Notes: generated by a model from the letters alone, not told the origin. A stretch of 64,000 bases of DNA from Algoriphagus ornithinivorans (GCF_900115305.1 NZ_FOVW01000005.1:248001-312000), one strand, 5' to 3'; shown: positions 8,054 to 17,115, numbered from the stretch's first letter. Numbers and translations: made by a program.

Positions 8054-8800
8054 ATGGGCATTTTAGACCTGTTTAAACGTAAACCTGAAGTCATAGAAGA
8101 CCTGGACCTTAGCTGGTTGCAGGCAGACATGCACTCTCATCTCATACCCGGAATAGATGATGGATCTAAATCTATGGAGGAATCCCTGGATTTGGTACGC
8201 AGGTTATCCCAATATGGGCTTAGAAAGATTATCACCACCCCTCATATCATGTCCGAGTATTACCGAAATACTCCTGAAATTATTAAGATGGGGCTGGAAG
8301 ATCTACGTAAGGCTGTAAAAAATGAGGGCATTGAGATAGAAATTGATGCGGCTGCGGAGTACTATATGGATGAGATTTTCTTGGAAAAAGTGAAAGCCGG
8401 GGAAGAGCTTTTAACTTTCGGAGATAGCTATATCCTAGTCGAAACTGGCTTTATCAATCGACCTCAGATGTTGCTGGAGATTTTTTTCCACTTGGAAATG
8501 GCTGGATATAAACCGGTTTTTGCCCATCCTGAGCGCTATCAGTACTTAGTTGCGGATAAAGATTTACTACAGGATCTCATTGACAGAAATATTATCTTCC
8601 AGATTAACCTGCTTTCTTTGACAGGATTCTACTCCAAGCAAGTCAAGGATTTTGCAGAGACACTTTTAGAAAAGGCAAATGTTCGATTTTTTGGAACAGA
8701 CTGCCATAATTCTCGTTATCTGGATATGTTGGAAACACTTCCCAAGTCCAAAACTTTTGAAAAAATCCGTCATTCGGAATGGTTAAATACCAGTCTTTGA
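8054..8800 (+). CDS. PHP-domain tyrosine-protein phosphatase, CpsB/YwqE type
   Basis: Proteins of this type dephosphorylate the bacterial tyrosine kinase that controls capsule or exopolysaccharide chain length. The 248-aa product carries the metal ligands of a PHP fold in order: DMHSHLIPGIDDGS near residue 30, TPHIMSEYY near 73, EYYMDE near 102, FAHPERY near 156 and GTDCHNS near 214. It follows rfbC with no gap and precedes a sugar-nucleotide reductase-like gene by 13 bp. No BY-kinase is in the window, so the substrate is inferred from the family. Confidence 0.88.
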   Translation: MGILDLFKRKPEVIEDLDLSWLQADMHSHLIPGIDDGSKSMEESLDLVRRLSQYGLRKIITTPHIMSEYYRNTPEIIKMGLEDLRKAVKNEGIEIEIDAAAEYYMDEIFLEKVKAGEELLTFGDSYILVETGFINRPQMLLEIFFHLEMAGYKPVFAHPERYQYLVADKDLLQDLIDRNIIFQINLLSLTGFYSKQVKDFAETLLEKANVRFFGTDCHNSRYLDMLETLPKSKTFEKIRHSEWLNTSL

Positions 8801-8813
8801 TCTTAAAAAAAGC

Positions 8814-9767
8814 ATGAAAATTCTTATTACCGGAATCACAGGTTTGCTGGGAAGCTATTTAGCTAAAGAACTTCGTGCTTTGGGTGAAATTCATGGGCTC
8901 AGAAGAAAGCAATCTTCAGATAAATTGATCCAAGGCTTAGATTTTCCAATTCATTGGCATGAGGGAAGTTTGGCAGATATGGATGCCTTGGAATCAGCCT
9001 TACAGGAAATAGATCTTGTGGTGCATTGCGCCGGCTTGGTTTCATTTAACCCTGCGGATACTGATCGCTTATATCATGTCAATGTGGAGGGTACAGCAAA
9101 CTTGATTAATGCCCTGCTGAATACAGGGGTGAAAAAGTTGGTTCATGTATCCTCAGTAGCTGCGATCGGCAGAAGTATTGAAGCAAAAATAATTGACGAA
9201 AATTTCAAGTGGACAGAGTCACCGCTGAACACAGAATATGCAGTTTCGAAATATTGGGGTGAACTGGAAGCTTGGAGAGGAGCTCAGGAAGGACTGGATG
9301 TGATGGTAGTAAATCCATCTGTTCTTTTGCCCAAGGTGGAGGATGAGCGATCCAGCGCATCTGTTTATCAATTTATTTTGAAGGGAAATTCTTTTTATCC
9401 TACTGGAAACATCAATTACTTGGACATTCGGGATGCTGCAGAGATGATCCGGAAATTGATTCAAAAGGAAGCATGGGGAGAGCGTTTTATCCTCAATGCA
9501 GCAAGCATTCCTTTCCGGGACTTTTTTGAAAAGATGGCTACGGTTTTTCAAAAATCAGCCCCAACCAAACCAGCCAAAGGCCTAATCTTAAATCTAGCCG
9601 TATTTTTTACAGGAATAGGAAGAAAATTGGGACTTACTGAAAATCCCTTAAATAAGAAAACTGCGAAAATTGCTTCCCAAAAAATTACATTTGATGGCAG
9701 TAAAGCAGTCCAACTTTTAGACTTTGAATTCAAATCTTTGGAAGACACCTTTTCCTGGGCAAAGTAA
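8814..9767 (+). CDS. NAD(P)-dependent epimerase/dehydratase (extended SDR)
   Basis: The 317-aa protein is an extended short-chain dehydrogenase. It has the Rossmann motif GITGLLGSYLA at the N-terminus, HCAGLV, a Ser region HVSSVAAIG and the catalytic pair YAVSK (YxxxK). Family members act on nucleotide sugars or on related hydroxy-carbonyl substrates. The position behind rfbC and the PHP phosphatase favours a sugar substrate, but dihydroflavonol-reductase-like relatives look similar, so the substrate is left open. It ends the three-gene unit and a hairpin follows. Confidence 0.8.
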   Translation: MKILITGITGLLGSYLAKELRALGEIHGLRRKQSSDKLIQGLDFPIHWHEGSLADMDALESALQEIDLVVHCAGLVSFNPADTDRLYHVNVEGTANLINALLNTGVKKLVHVSSVAAIGRSIEAKIIDENFKWTESPLNTEYAVSKYWGELEAWRGAQEGLDVMVVNPSVLLPKVEDERSSASVYQFILKGNSFYPTGNINYLDIRDAAEMIRKLIQKEAWGERFILNAASIPFRDFFEKMATVFQKSAPTKPAKGLILNLAVFFTGIGRKLGLTENPLNKKTAKIASQKITFDGSKAVQLLDFEFKSLEDTFSWAK

Positions 9768-9777
9768 ACTAATTTCG

Positions 9778-9819
9778 GAAAGGCTTCGTTATCCCTTTCT
9801 TGCGCTGGGAAGGCCTTTT
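9778..9819 (+). terminator. Probable terminator after the rfbC unit
   Basis: Arms AAAGGCTTC and GAAGGCCTTT (one bulged G) with further pairing inside the loop (TCCC/GGGA) are followed by TTAA. The stem is good but the T tail is short. Confidence 0.5.
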
Positions 9820-9900
9820 AATCACTTGAAAAAAATTAACATTTCAGCGTTTTGAGAGACCGTTTTATTTGGTATCTTAAGTAAACCTTAACACATTCGA

Positions 9901-11316
9901 ATGACCGGAGATCACGATCACGATTGGGAAGAAGATAAAAAGCTCGTGGAGCGCTTTGAAAATTCCCTGAAATCCAACCTCGATATGTTTTTCGATGAAG
10001 AAGAACTGGAGGATATTATCCGCTTCTATTTTGATCAGCAAAAATTTCTGAAAGCATTAAGGGCTTCTGAGTTTGCCTTGGAAAAATTCCCCTTTTCTGT
10101 GGAAATCAAATTGCTCAAAGCTCAATGCCTGATCTTCAACGATGAGCTGGAAGAGGGCCTGAGCATCCTGGAAAATATCAATAATATTTCACCTAATAAT
10201 GAGGAAATCGTCCTTGCTTTGGCCAATGCACATATTTTGGCTGGGAATCCTCAAGAGGGCGTAGACTTATTGGAGAAATATTTACCCATGGCAGAGGACA
10301 AGGCAGAGGTTTATTATTCTCTGGGAAATCTATTTCGAGCCAAAGGTGATAATAAGCAGGCTAGCCATTATTTTAAAGAGGCTGTAAAAATCCGTATCAA
10401 CCACGAAGATGCTCTTTTTCAGCTTGCTATGATTACGGAAGAAGAGGGCTCATTCGATGAAATCCTTCAGTTTTACCAAGAATTTATAGACCAGGATCCC
10501 TATAGTGCAGGGGCTTGGTATAATTTGGGCGTAGTTTATAATCGCTTGGGAAGGTTTGAAGATGCCATCAAAGCCTATGATTATGCCATTTTGATAGACG
10601 ATAGTTTCGCTTCAGCTTATTTCAATTTGGGAAATGCGCTGATGAATACCAATCAATATGAATTGGCTCTGGAAGCGTATCAAAATACCATCAATTGCGA
10701 AGGAGCGAATGCAGAGAACTGTTGCTATATGGGCGCTGCATACGAGAAGCTGGGCAAAATCGATGAGGCTTTTAAATATTTCAAAAAGTCAGCAAAGCTG
10801 GATGAGGAATATGATGATGCTTGGTTTGGATTGGGAATGTGCATGCTTAAGAAGGAGAAGTTCTTTGAGGCTATCCACTATTTCAAAAAAGCCCTCAATC
10901 TCAGTAAGGAAAATGCGAATTATTGGGTTGGTCTGGCCGACGCTGAATTTAACCTTGGAAATCTCCAGGCCAGTTCGGAGGCTTATGAGGAGGCTATCAA
11001 CCTAGAACCGGGAATCATGGAGACCTATGTGAACCTCTCTGTGATTTACTACGACCAAAATAGATTTGAGGAGGCTGTAGACGTAATCAGCGAAGGAATC
11101 GAGGAGTTGCCCGAGGAAGCGGAGCTCTATTATCGCATGGTAGTTTACCAGATCAAATTAGGCAATTACAAAGAAGCGTTTTCATATTTGGAAAATGCTT
11201 TAACTTTGGACTTTGATCGGCATACGGTTTTGTACGATTTGATGCCTGAGTTGAAGCAGCAAAAAGCCATCTACAAGCTGATTGCGCAATACCGGGACGA
11301 TAAACTCTTGCCTTAA
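9901..11316 (+). CDS. Cytoplasmic tetratricopeptide-repeat protein
   Basis: The 471-aa acidic protein has no signal peptide. From about residue 55 to the end it consists of consecutive 34-residue TPR units, recognisable from repeats such as GVVYNRLGRFEDAIKAYDYA and GNALMNTNQYELALEAYQN. Such solenoids are protein-binding scaffolds; no enzyme domain is present. It lies 17 bp upstream of the phosphosulfolactate synthase-like gene in the same direction and is probably co-transcribed. Specific partner unknown. The N-terminus (TGDHDHDWEEDKK) is polar and unlike TPR sequence. Confidence 0.85.
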   Translation: MTGDHDHDWEEDKKLVERFENSLKSNLDMFFDEEELEDIIRFYFDQQKFLKALRASEFALEKFPFSVEIKLLKAQCLIFNDELEEGLSILENINNISPNNEEIVLALANAHILAGNPQEGVDLLEKYLPMAEDKAEVYYSLGNLFRAKGDNKQASHYFKEAVKIRINHEDALFQLAMITEEEGSFDEILQFYQEFIDQDPYSAGAWYNLGVVYNRLGRFEDAIKAYDYAILIDDSFASAYFNLGNALMNTNQYELALEAYQNTINCEGANAENCCYMGAAYEKLGKIDEAFKYFKKSAKLDEEYDDAWFGLGMCMLKKEKFFEAIHYFKKALNLSKENANYWVGLADAEFNLGNLQASSEAYEEAINLEPGIMETYVNLSVIYYDQNRFEEAVDVISEGIEELPEEAELYYRMVVYQIKLGNYKEAFSYLENALTLDFDRHTVLYDLMPELKQQKAIYKLIAQYRDDKLLP

Positions 11317-11333
11317 ACCTTAAAATCAAGTAA

Positions 11334-12104
11334 ATGAATTATGTGCTAAAGAATATCCCTGTACGTACTGAAAAGCCGCGTACCACGGGATTTACTATGG
11401 CTATGGACAAAGGACTTAGCCTTAGGGAAACAGAAGACTTTGTAGATAGCTGTTCTGATTTTGTTGACATTGTTAAGCTAGGTTGGGCCACATCATATGT
11501 GACCAAACAATTGAGTGAAAAGCTGGCGGTTTATAAAGAAGCTGGGATTCCCGTTTATTTTGGAGGAACTTTATTTGAAGCTTTTATCGTAAGAGGACAG
11601 TTTGAAGACTATAGAAAAGTATTAGATAAATATAATTTAGAGTTTGCTGAAGTTTCCGACGGATCGATATCTCTAAATCATGATAAAAAGTGTGAGTATA
11701 TATCCACTTTGGCAAAGCAGGTAACCGTACTTTCAGAAGTCGGGTCTAAAGATGCCGCTAAAATCATCCCTCCATACAAGTGGATTGAACAGATGCAAAC
11801 TGAACTCGATGCAGGTGCGTGGAAGGTAATCGGAGAAGCAAGAGAAGGAGGAAATGTGGGATTATTCCGTGACTCCGGGGAAGTAAGACAAGGTTTGGTC
11901 GAAGAAATTTTGACAAAAATCCCTGAAGAAAAAATCCTTTGGGAAGCACCTATCAAATCTCAGCAGGTTTGGTTTATCAAATTACTGGGAGCGAATGTCA
12001 ATTTGGGAAATATTTCCCCCTCCGAAGTAATTCCCTTGGAAACAATACGACTGGGATTAAGAGGTGATACATTCGATCACTTTTTAGGAGAAATCAAACT
12101 TTAA
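11334..12104 (+). CDS. Phosphosulfolactate synthase (ComA) family protein
   Basis: ComA adds sulfite to phosphoenolpyruvate to make phosphosulfolactate, the first step of coenzyme M synthesis in methanogens. Bacterial homologues exist whose role is less certain. The 256-aa product has the family's TIM-barrel pattern: KPRTTGFTMAMDKGLS, VDIVKLGWATS, GGTLFEAF, EVSDGSISL and IIGEAREGGNVG-like VIGEAREGGNVG. Later coenzyme M genes are not nearby, so coenzyme M synthesis should not be assumed; a sulfolactate or related C3-sulfonate role is possible. It shares a transcript with the TPR gene and is closed by a terminator. Confidence 0.85.
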   Translation: MNYVLKNIPVRTEKPRTTGFTMAMDKGLSLRETEDFVDSCSDFVDIVKLGWATSYVTKQLSEKLAVYKEAGIPVYFGGTLFEAFIVRGQFEDYRKVLDKYNLEFAEVSDGSISLNHDKKCEYISTLAKQVTVLSEVGSKDAAKIIPPYKWIEQMQTELDAGAWKVIGEAREGGNVGLFRDSGEVRQGLVEEILTKIPEEKILWEAPIKSQQVWFIKLLGANVNLGNISPSEVIPLETIRLGLRGDTFDHFLGEIKL

Positions 12105-12113
12105 AAATCTAAT

Positions 12114-12149
12114 AGGCTGATCGAGTGAATCTTTCAGCCTTTATTTTTA
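12114..12149 (+). terminator. Terminator after the ComA-like gene
   Basis: Arms AGGCTGA (12114-12120) and TCAGCCT (12134-12140) are followed by TTATTTTTAT. The next gene starts only a few bases later. Confidence 0.7.
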
Positions 12150-12153
12150 TCAA

Positions 12154-13089
12154 ATGAAAAAGCTCAAAATTTACCTGCTGACTTATTTGAAAGGAATGGC
12201 CATGGGCGCCGCGGATATTGTTCCTGGTGTTTCAGGTGGTTCCATAGCTTTGATCACAGGTATTTATCAGCGTTTGCTGGACAGTATCAATGCCTTTACA
12301 GGGGATAACCTGAAACTTCTGCTCAAATTTGAGTTGAAAGGATTTTACAAATCTGTAAATGGTAGCTTCTTACTCAGTCTTTTGCTGGGTATCATGACTT
12401 CAATTTTCACACTTTCCAAATTGATAACTTGGCTAATGGATGAACATCCCATCCCGCTTTGGTCATTTTTCTGTGGATTGATCCTGATTAGTGCTTTCAT
12501 TATTTTGAAAGAAATCAAACGCTGGCAGTTGGGAGTGATAATTTCTCTCTTGGTAGGAACAGCTTTGGCGTGGTGGGTAACAGGCCTTCCTCCGACCACC
12601 TCTCCCGATGCGCTTTGGTTTACTTTTGTCGCAGGTGCCATTGCTATCTGTGCTATGATCCTCCCGGGAATTAGCGGTAGTTTTATTTTATTGATTCTAG
12701 GAAAGTATGAAACAGTGCTGGCGGCAGTTTCAGAAAAAGACATTCTCAAATTGGGACTTTTTGCCTCAGGATGTATTGTGGGGATTCTTTCATTCAGTAG
12801 AGTTGTTTCTTGGCTCCTTCGAAAATTCTATTCCACTACAATCGGTTTGCTCTCAGGTTTTATGGTGGGCTCTATTAATAAATTATGGCCTTGGAAAGTG
12901 GTTACTCAGTATAGAATTTCCTCTTCCGGTGAAGAAAAGCCCTTTTTGACTGAAAATATTCTGCCTTCAGAGTATATGGCTCAAGTAGGATCTGAACCTA
13001 ACTTGACTTGGGCAATTTTTGGATTTGTTGGGGGGATAGTACTGGTTTTGGGAATTGATTTGTTGGCCGCTTATCTCAAGAAATCATGA
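12154..13089 (+). CDS. DUF368 membrane protein, undecaprenyl-phosphate translocase (PopT) family
   Basis: DUF368 proteins were recently shown to recycle undecaprenyl phosphate across the inner membrane (PopT), in parallel with DedA-type UptA. This 311-aa product has about eight hydrophobic segments and the two internal repeat signatures of the family, GAADIVPGVSGGS near residue 20 and ILPGISGSF near 170. The function therefore comes from the family, not from context. Its stop overlaps the aroE start (ATGA), so the two are translated together. The N-terminal ATG at 12154 begins with a short positively charged stretch before the first membrane segment. Confidence 0.88.
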   Translation: MKKLKIYLLTYLKGMAMGAADIVPGVSGGSIALITGIYQRLLDSINAFTGDNLKLLLKFELKGFYKSVNGSFLLSLLLGIMTSIFTLSKLITWLMDEHPIPLWSFFCGLILISAFIILKEIKRWQLGVIISLLVGTALAWWVTGLPPTTSPDALWFTFVAGAIAICAMILPGISGSFILLILGKYETVLAAVSEKDILKLGLFASGCIVGILSFSRVVSWLLRKFYSTTIGLLSGFMVGSINKLWPWKVVTQYRISSSGEEKPFLTENILPSEYMAQVGSEPNLTWAIFGFVGGIVLVLGIDLLAAYLKKS

Positions 13090-13829
13090 GAAAATTTGGT
13101 TTGATCGGATATCCATTGGGTCATTCTTTTTCGAAGAAGTACTTCACAGAAAAATTTGAAAAAGAACAAATCACCGACTGTCACTTTGACCTATATGATA
13201 TTCCTGAGATTACTGACTTTTCCAAAGTTTTAAAGGAAAACCCCGAATTGGAAGGGATGTCAGTGACCATCCCGTACAAGCAGCAAGTAATCCCTTGGAT
13301 GGATGCTCTTGACCCTGCCTGTGAGAAAATCGGTGCAGTCAATTGTATTAAAATTGAGCCAGGCAAACTGACTGGATACAATACGGATTACTTTGGCTTT
13401 AAAGGTTCTTTGGAAAAATGGTTGGGGCCAAAAAGACCCAAAGCTTTGGTTTTGGGAACTGGTGGAGCTTCTAAGGCAATCAAGCAAGCCCTCAAAGATT
13501 TGGAAATTGATTTCCTATCTGTATCCAGAAATCCAGCAGATCAACAAATTAGCTATCAGGATTTAGAAGTTAACCCATCTTACATGGCTGATCATCATCT
13601 GTTGATCAATTGTACTCCCTTAGGCACTTATCCCAAAACAGAAGGATTTCCTCCTATTCCTTTGTCTCAATTGACTTCTGAGCACTGGGTTTTTGATTTG
13701 GTTTATAATCCTTCAGAAACTACTCTCATGAAAGCTTGTCTTTCCAAAGGTGGAAAGGCCAAAAATGGATTGGAAATGTTAGAGCTTCAAGCAGAGGCAG
13801 CCTGGAAAATATGGAATGAGAAACCATGA
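13086..13829 (+). CDS. aroE: Shikimate dehydrogenase
   Basis: AroE reduces 3-dehydroshikimate to shikimate with NADPH. The 247-aa protein starts with the substrate-binding signature GYPLGHSFSKKYF, followed by SVTIPYKQQV with the catalytic Lys, NTDYFGF, the Rossmann loop GTGGASKAI and the CTPLG segment. It is somewhat shorter than E. coli AroE (272 aa), as I would expect for Bacteroidota. It overlaps both its neighbours by four bases (DUF368 upstream, purU downstream), giving a tight three-gene unit without obvious functional logic. Confidence 0.94.
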   Translation: MRKFGLIGYPLGHSFSKKYFTEKFEKEQITDCHFDLYDIPEITDFSKVLKENPELEGMSVTIPYKQQVIPWMDALDPACEKIGAVNCIKIEPGKLTGYNTDYFGFKGSLEKWLGPKRPKALVLGTGGASKAIKQALKDLEIDFLSVSRNPADQQISYQDLEVNPSYMADHHLLINCTPLGTYPKTEGFPPIPLSQLTSEHWVFDLVYNPSETTLMKACLSKGGKAKNGLEMLELQAEAAWKIWNEKP

Positions 13830-14680
13830 AAAAGGCTATCCTCATTATTCAATACAAAGATCAAAAAGGAATAGTAGCAGCTGTTTCCCAATTTTTGTTT
13901 CGATATGAGGGGAATATTTTAGAAGTAGATCAGCATGTGGATGAAGAGCTGGGGATGTTCTTTATGAGAGCAGCCTGGGAACTTGAAAGCTTTTCCATTT
14001 CCAAGGAATCAATCAAGCAAAAGTTTGAAGAAGAGGTCGCTGGAAAATTTGGGATGGACTTTAGGCTTCATTTTAATTTTCCCAAACCAAGAATGGCTCT
14101 TTTTGTGAGTAAGCTCTCACATTGCCTTTTTGATATTTTGGGCAGGCATCATGCGGGTCAGTTGGAAATGGATATCCCTTTGGTAGTTTCCAATCATCCC
14201 GATCTGAGACTGGTAGTAGAGTCCTTTGGGATTAAGTATGAGCATATTCCTGTCAACAACTCCAACAAAGAGGAAGCAGAGGCCAAGCAACTAGAGCTCT
14301 TAGAGGAAAATCAGGTAGATTTTATTGTGTTGGCTCGGTACATGCAGATTTTGTCAGGGAAGTTGATTGAAAGATTTCCCAATAGAATCATCAATATCCA
14401 TCATTCTTTTTTACCTGCTTTTATTGGAGCAAAACCGTATCACGCAGCATACGAAAGAGGCGTAAAAATCATTGGGGCCACTGCTCATTATGTGACCGAA
14501 GAATTGGATGCAGGACCGATTATAGAACAGGAAGTTGCACGCGTCCGCCACCATAATACGATTTCTGAATTGGTACAAATTGGCCAAGACGTGGAAAAAG
14601 TAGTTCTCTCCAAGGCCATTAAATATCATTTGGAAAGGAAGGTCCTTGTTGTAAAAAATAAGACAGTGATCTTTTATTGA
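13826..14680 (+). CDS. purU: Formyltetrahydrofolate deformylase
   Basis: PurU hydrolyses 10-formyl-tetrahydrofolate to formate and tetrahydrofolate, feeding formate to purine synthesis and balancing one-carbon pools. The 284-aa protein has an N-terminal ACT domain (residues 1 to about 85, ILIIQYKDQKGIVAAVS). The hydrolase domain carries the active-site blocks NIHHSFLPAF and ATAHYVTEELDAGPII, with the Asn-His-Asp triad residues visible. The start overlaps the aroE stop. It converges on the alanine racemase gene with no intergenic base at all (14680/14681). Confidence 0.94.
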   Translation: MKKAILIIQYKDQKGIVAAVSQFLFRYEGNILEVDQHVDEELGMFFMRAAWELESFSISKESIKQKFEEEVAGKFGMDFRLHFNFPKPRMALFVSKLSHCLFDILGRHHAGQLEMDIPLVVSNHPDLRLVVESFGIKYEHIPVNNSNKEEAEAKQLELLEENQVDFIVLARYMQILSGKLIERFPNRIINIHHSFLPAFIGAKPYHAAYERGVKIIGATAHYVTEELDAGPIIEQEVARVRHHNTISELVQIGQDVEKVVLSKAIKYHLERKVLVVKNKTVIFY

Positions 14681-15835
14681 TTAGGGAATTACCTTTCTGG
14701 GAATATCTTTGGGAAGTCTTGTTAGCAATTCATAATTCACCTGCTGGGTAGACTCCGAAAAGGAAGCAACAGTAATTTCTTTTTTCCCCTGCTTTCCAAT
14801 CATTACCACTTCATCCCCTGTTTGAACTCCCGATACCTTAGTAATATCCACTGCGATGGCATTCATGGTAACAGTTCCCACCACTTGACAGAATTGCCCG
14901 CCTATTAGGACTTGTCCTGAGTTGGAAAGTAACCTACTGTATCCATGGCCATACCCGACAGGTACAATGGCCAATTGCATGTCATGAAGGGCCATGAAAC
15001 TATTGCCATACCCTACAAACTCTCCCATTTCTACCTTTTTCAGGCTCATGACAGAGCTCTTCCAGGTAATCAGTCTTTTCAATGGGTTTTTATTATTGCT
15101 TGGAAGATCTTTCAACTTGGCAAAATAAGTCTCTTTGGTTGGCCAAAAACCGTAACCGGCAATGCCGATTCTCACCATGTCCATGATGGTTTCCGGAAAA
15201 ATTAAAGTGGCTGCAGAGCAGGCAGTATGGTACCTGTTGAAAAAGAGATAGTTTTCTGAGAGATAGTTTTTAAACTCGTAATAGACTGAAATCTGATTTT
15301 TCACCCTAACAAAATTGCTCACACTTTCAGCCCCTGCATAATGAGTGCAAAGTCCTTCTAAAATCACATGTTCTTTGGCTTCTTTCAACACCTGAACCAA
15401 CTTTTCTTTATCCTCCCAGTCAAACCCTGTTCTGTGAAATCCTGTCTCAACTTCAATATGGATCTTTGCAGGAATTTTGATTCTTTTTGAAATAGAGATT
15501 GCCTTTTCCAGCCTGTAAAAATCAAAAACATAAAAATTGATCCCAGCTCGGATCAGGTCTTCCATTTCTTCCTCATACAACATCCCTAAAATCATAATCT
15601 CAGAATTTTTGGTAGAATGCTTTTTAACAAGCCAAGCCTCGTCCGAGCTAAAAGCACTGAAATGCCTGATACCTGCTTTTTCTGCTATTCCAACCATTTG
15701 CTCAATTCCATGCCCATAGGCATTTCCTTTCACCACTGCAGAAATAGTAGGCTTTTCCCCTATCTCTGAGCGAATGTATTTGATGTTTTGTCTATAGGCT
15801 TTTGCGCTGATTTCCAAAAAGGAGGTAGCAATCAT
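14681..15835 (-). CDS. alr: Alanine racemase family, PLP-dependent (divergent active-site loops)
   Basis: The 384-aa protein has the PLP-lysine signature VVKGNAYGHG near residue 34 and the alanine racemase order of domains (TIM barrel, then C-terminal beta domain with VPVGYGHGYSRLL). Such enzymes make D-alanine for peptidoglycan. Two segments differ from the usual consensus: GIAGYGFWP stands where most have GIMLYG.sP, and TVTMNA where most have the VxMDQ block. Specificity could therefore be broader than alanine. Many Cytophagales carry a separate MurF-Alr fusion (recalled, not seen here), so this may be a second racemase. The ATG at 15835 gives full length. Confidence 0.85.
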   Translation of the reverse strand: MIATSFLEISAKAYRQNIKYIRSEIGEKPTISAVVKGNAYGHGIEQMVGIAEKAGIRHFSAFSSDEAWLVKKHSTKNSEIMILGMLYEEEMEDLIRAGINFYVFDFYRLEKAISISKRIKIPAKIHIEVETGFHRTGFDWEDKEKLVQVLKEAKEHVILEGLCTHYAGAESVSNFVRVKNQISVYYEFKNYLSENYLFFNRYHTACSAATLIFPETIMDMVRIGIAGYGFWPTKETYFAKLKDLPSNNKNPLKRLITWKSSVMSLKKVEMGEFVGYGNSFMALHDMQLAIVPVGYGHGYSRLLSNSGQVLIGGQFCQVVGTVTMNAIAVDITKVSGVQTGDEVVMIGKQGKKEITVASFSESTQQVNYELLTRLPKDIPRKVIP

Positions 15836-15926
15836 AATTCTTGGTTTTTTTGAACCGGGCCAAAAATTAAGTCAGCTTGATTCCAATTCCCAATTTTCCC
15901 TACATTTATTCCTAAAGCTTTTACAA

Positions 15927-16517
15927 ATGGATACTCAATCGAAAATTCGCTGCCCTTGGTGTTTGGGATTTGATCAGTATGTTAGCTACCATGACGAAGA
16001 ATGGGGAGTTCCTGTTTATGATGATAAGATTCATTTTGAATTCCTGGTTTTGGAGTCTGCCCAAGCAGGATTGAGCTGGGCAACGATCCTGAAAAAGCGG
16101 GAGGGATATAGAAATGCTTTTGCCGATTTTGATTACAAAGTGGTCGCTGACTTTCCCGATTCCTATGTAGAAGAATTGCTTCATGATCAGGGAATTATTC
16201 GAAATAAGCTCAAAATTAAAGCAGCTATCAATAATGCTCAACGCTTTATGGAGGTACAGAAAGAGTTCGGTTCTTTTTCAGATTATATCTGGTCTTTCGT
16301 AGGAGGAAAACCTATTCAAAACAAGCTTCAAAGTATGAAAGATGCTCCTGCTACTTCAGCTGAATCCGACCGATTGGCTAAGGATCTAAAGAAAAGAGGC
16401 TTTAAATTTTTGGGTTCCACAACAATCTACGCTCACATGCAGGCAACTGGCTTAGTGAATGATCATTTGGTCGATTGTTTTCGGCATAGTGAAGTGAAAA
16501 AACTGCAAGGGTCTTAA
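15927..16517 (+). CDS. tag: DNA-3-methyladenine glycosylase I
   Basis: Tag removes 3-methyladenine from alkylated DNA. The 196-aa protein shows RCPWC and YHDEEWGVPV near the N-terminus, the LESAQAGLSWATILKKR signature with the catalytic Glu, and a C-terminal GLVNDHLVDCFRH segment. The Cys/His residues at both ends supply the zinc snap of the TAG family. It is transcribed alone: alr is divergent and a lipoprotein gene converges 10 bp away. A weak promoter (TTG at 15877, TACATTTA at 15901) sits about 20 bp upstream of the start. Confidence 0.94.
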   Translation: MDTQSKIRCPWCLGFDQYVSYHDEEWGVPVYDDKIHFEFLVLESAQAGLSWATILKKREGYRNAFADFDYKVVADFPDSYVEELLHDQGIIRNKLKIKAAINNAQRFMEVQKEFGSFSDYIWSFVGGKPIQNKLQSMKDAPATSAESDRLAKDLKKRGFKFLGSTTIYAHMQATGLVNDHLVDCFRHSEVKKLQGS

Positions 16518-16527
16518 GCTTAGGCTT

Positions 16528-17115
16528 TTACCTTACAATTAGATTAATCTCATCAAAATATACTTTCCCTAAAGTTAAGTCGGGTACAAATAAACCAACC
16601 TGAATTTTTTCTGCATCTTTTGGAAAATTTTCCAAGGTGGCTTTTAATAAAAACCAATCAAAATCACCTTGAAAAAGCTCTTCATTTGTGGCGGAAGCAC
16701 TTTTGCTTTGATCAAATGCTATTCTGGGAAAAATCTGTATTCCAATGTGCACTCTTCCTCCTAAAGTTAAATCCCTTACATTTTCTCCCTTTACAAAAGC
16801 TAAAAGCTCAACTGTGCTCCCGGGAGCAGGCATGGGTCCTGTATAAGTCTGAATCCAAGTTGCAGCATGGGCAGTTGATCTTTCTTTATTTTCGATAAAA
16901 AGAGATCGGTTTCCAGTCAAGAAAACTTCCCGGCTCACTCCATACTGAACTGTATTGGAGGTCAATGGTGTCCAAGGCGAAACATTATCTGGATACAGGG
17001 ATAAATTGGGATTCAATAGAAGTTGGCTTCCTTTGGGCAGGAAGTCTTCCTCGGCATTGCAGGAAACCAACAGGAAAAGAAAAAGAATCAGGGAAAAATT
17101 TCTTCCAGCTTTCAT
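16528..17115 (-). CDS. Lipoprotein of unknown function (copy A of a tandem pair)
   Basis: The 195-aa product has a lipoprotein signal (LFLFLLVSC) and would be anchored to a membrane through Cys19. The rest is beta-rich with a pattern like a carbohydrate-binding jelly roll (GNRSLFIENKE, ATWIQTYTG, GSTVELLAFVKGENV, KVYFDEINLIVR), but I do not recognise a named family. Residues 1-41 are identical to those of the next gene, while the body is only moderately similar. The start follows the identity block and the lipobox. Confidence 0.72.
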   Translation of the reverse strand: MKAGRNFSLILFLFLLVSCNAEEDFLPKGSQLLLNPNLSLYPDNVSPWTPLTSNTVQYGVSREVFLTGNRSLFIENKERSTAHAATWIQTYTGPMPAPGSTVELLAFVKGENVRDLTLGGRVHIGIQIFPRIAFDQSKSASATNEELFQGDFDWFLLKATLENFPKDAEKIQVGLFVPDLTLGKVYFDEINLIVR

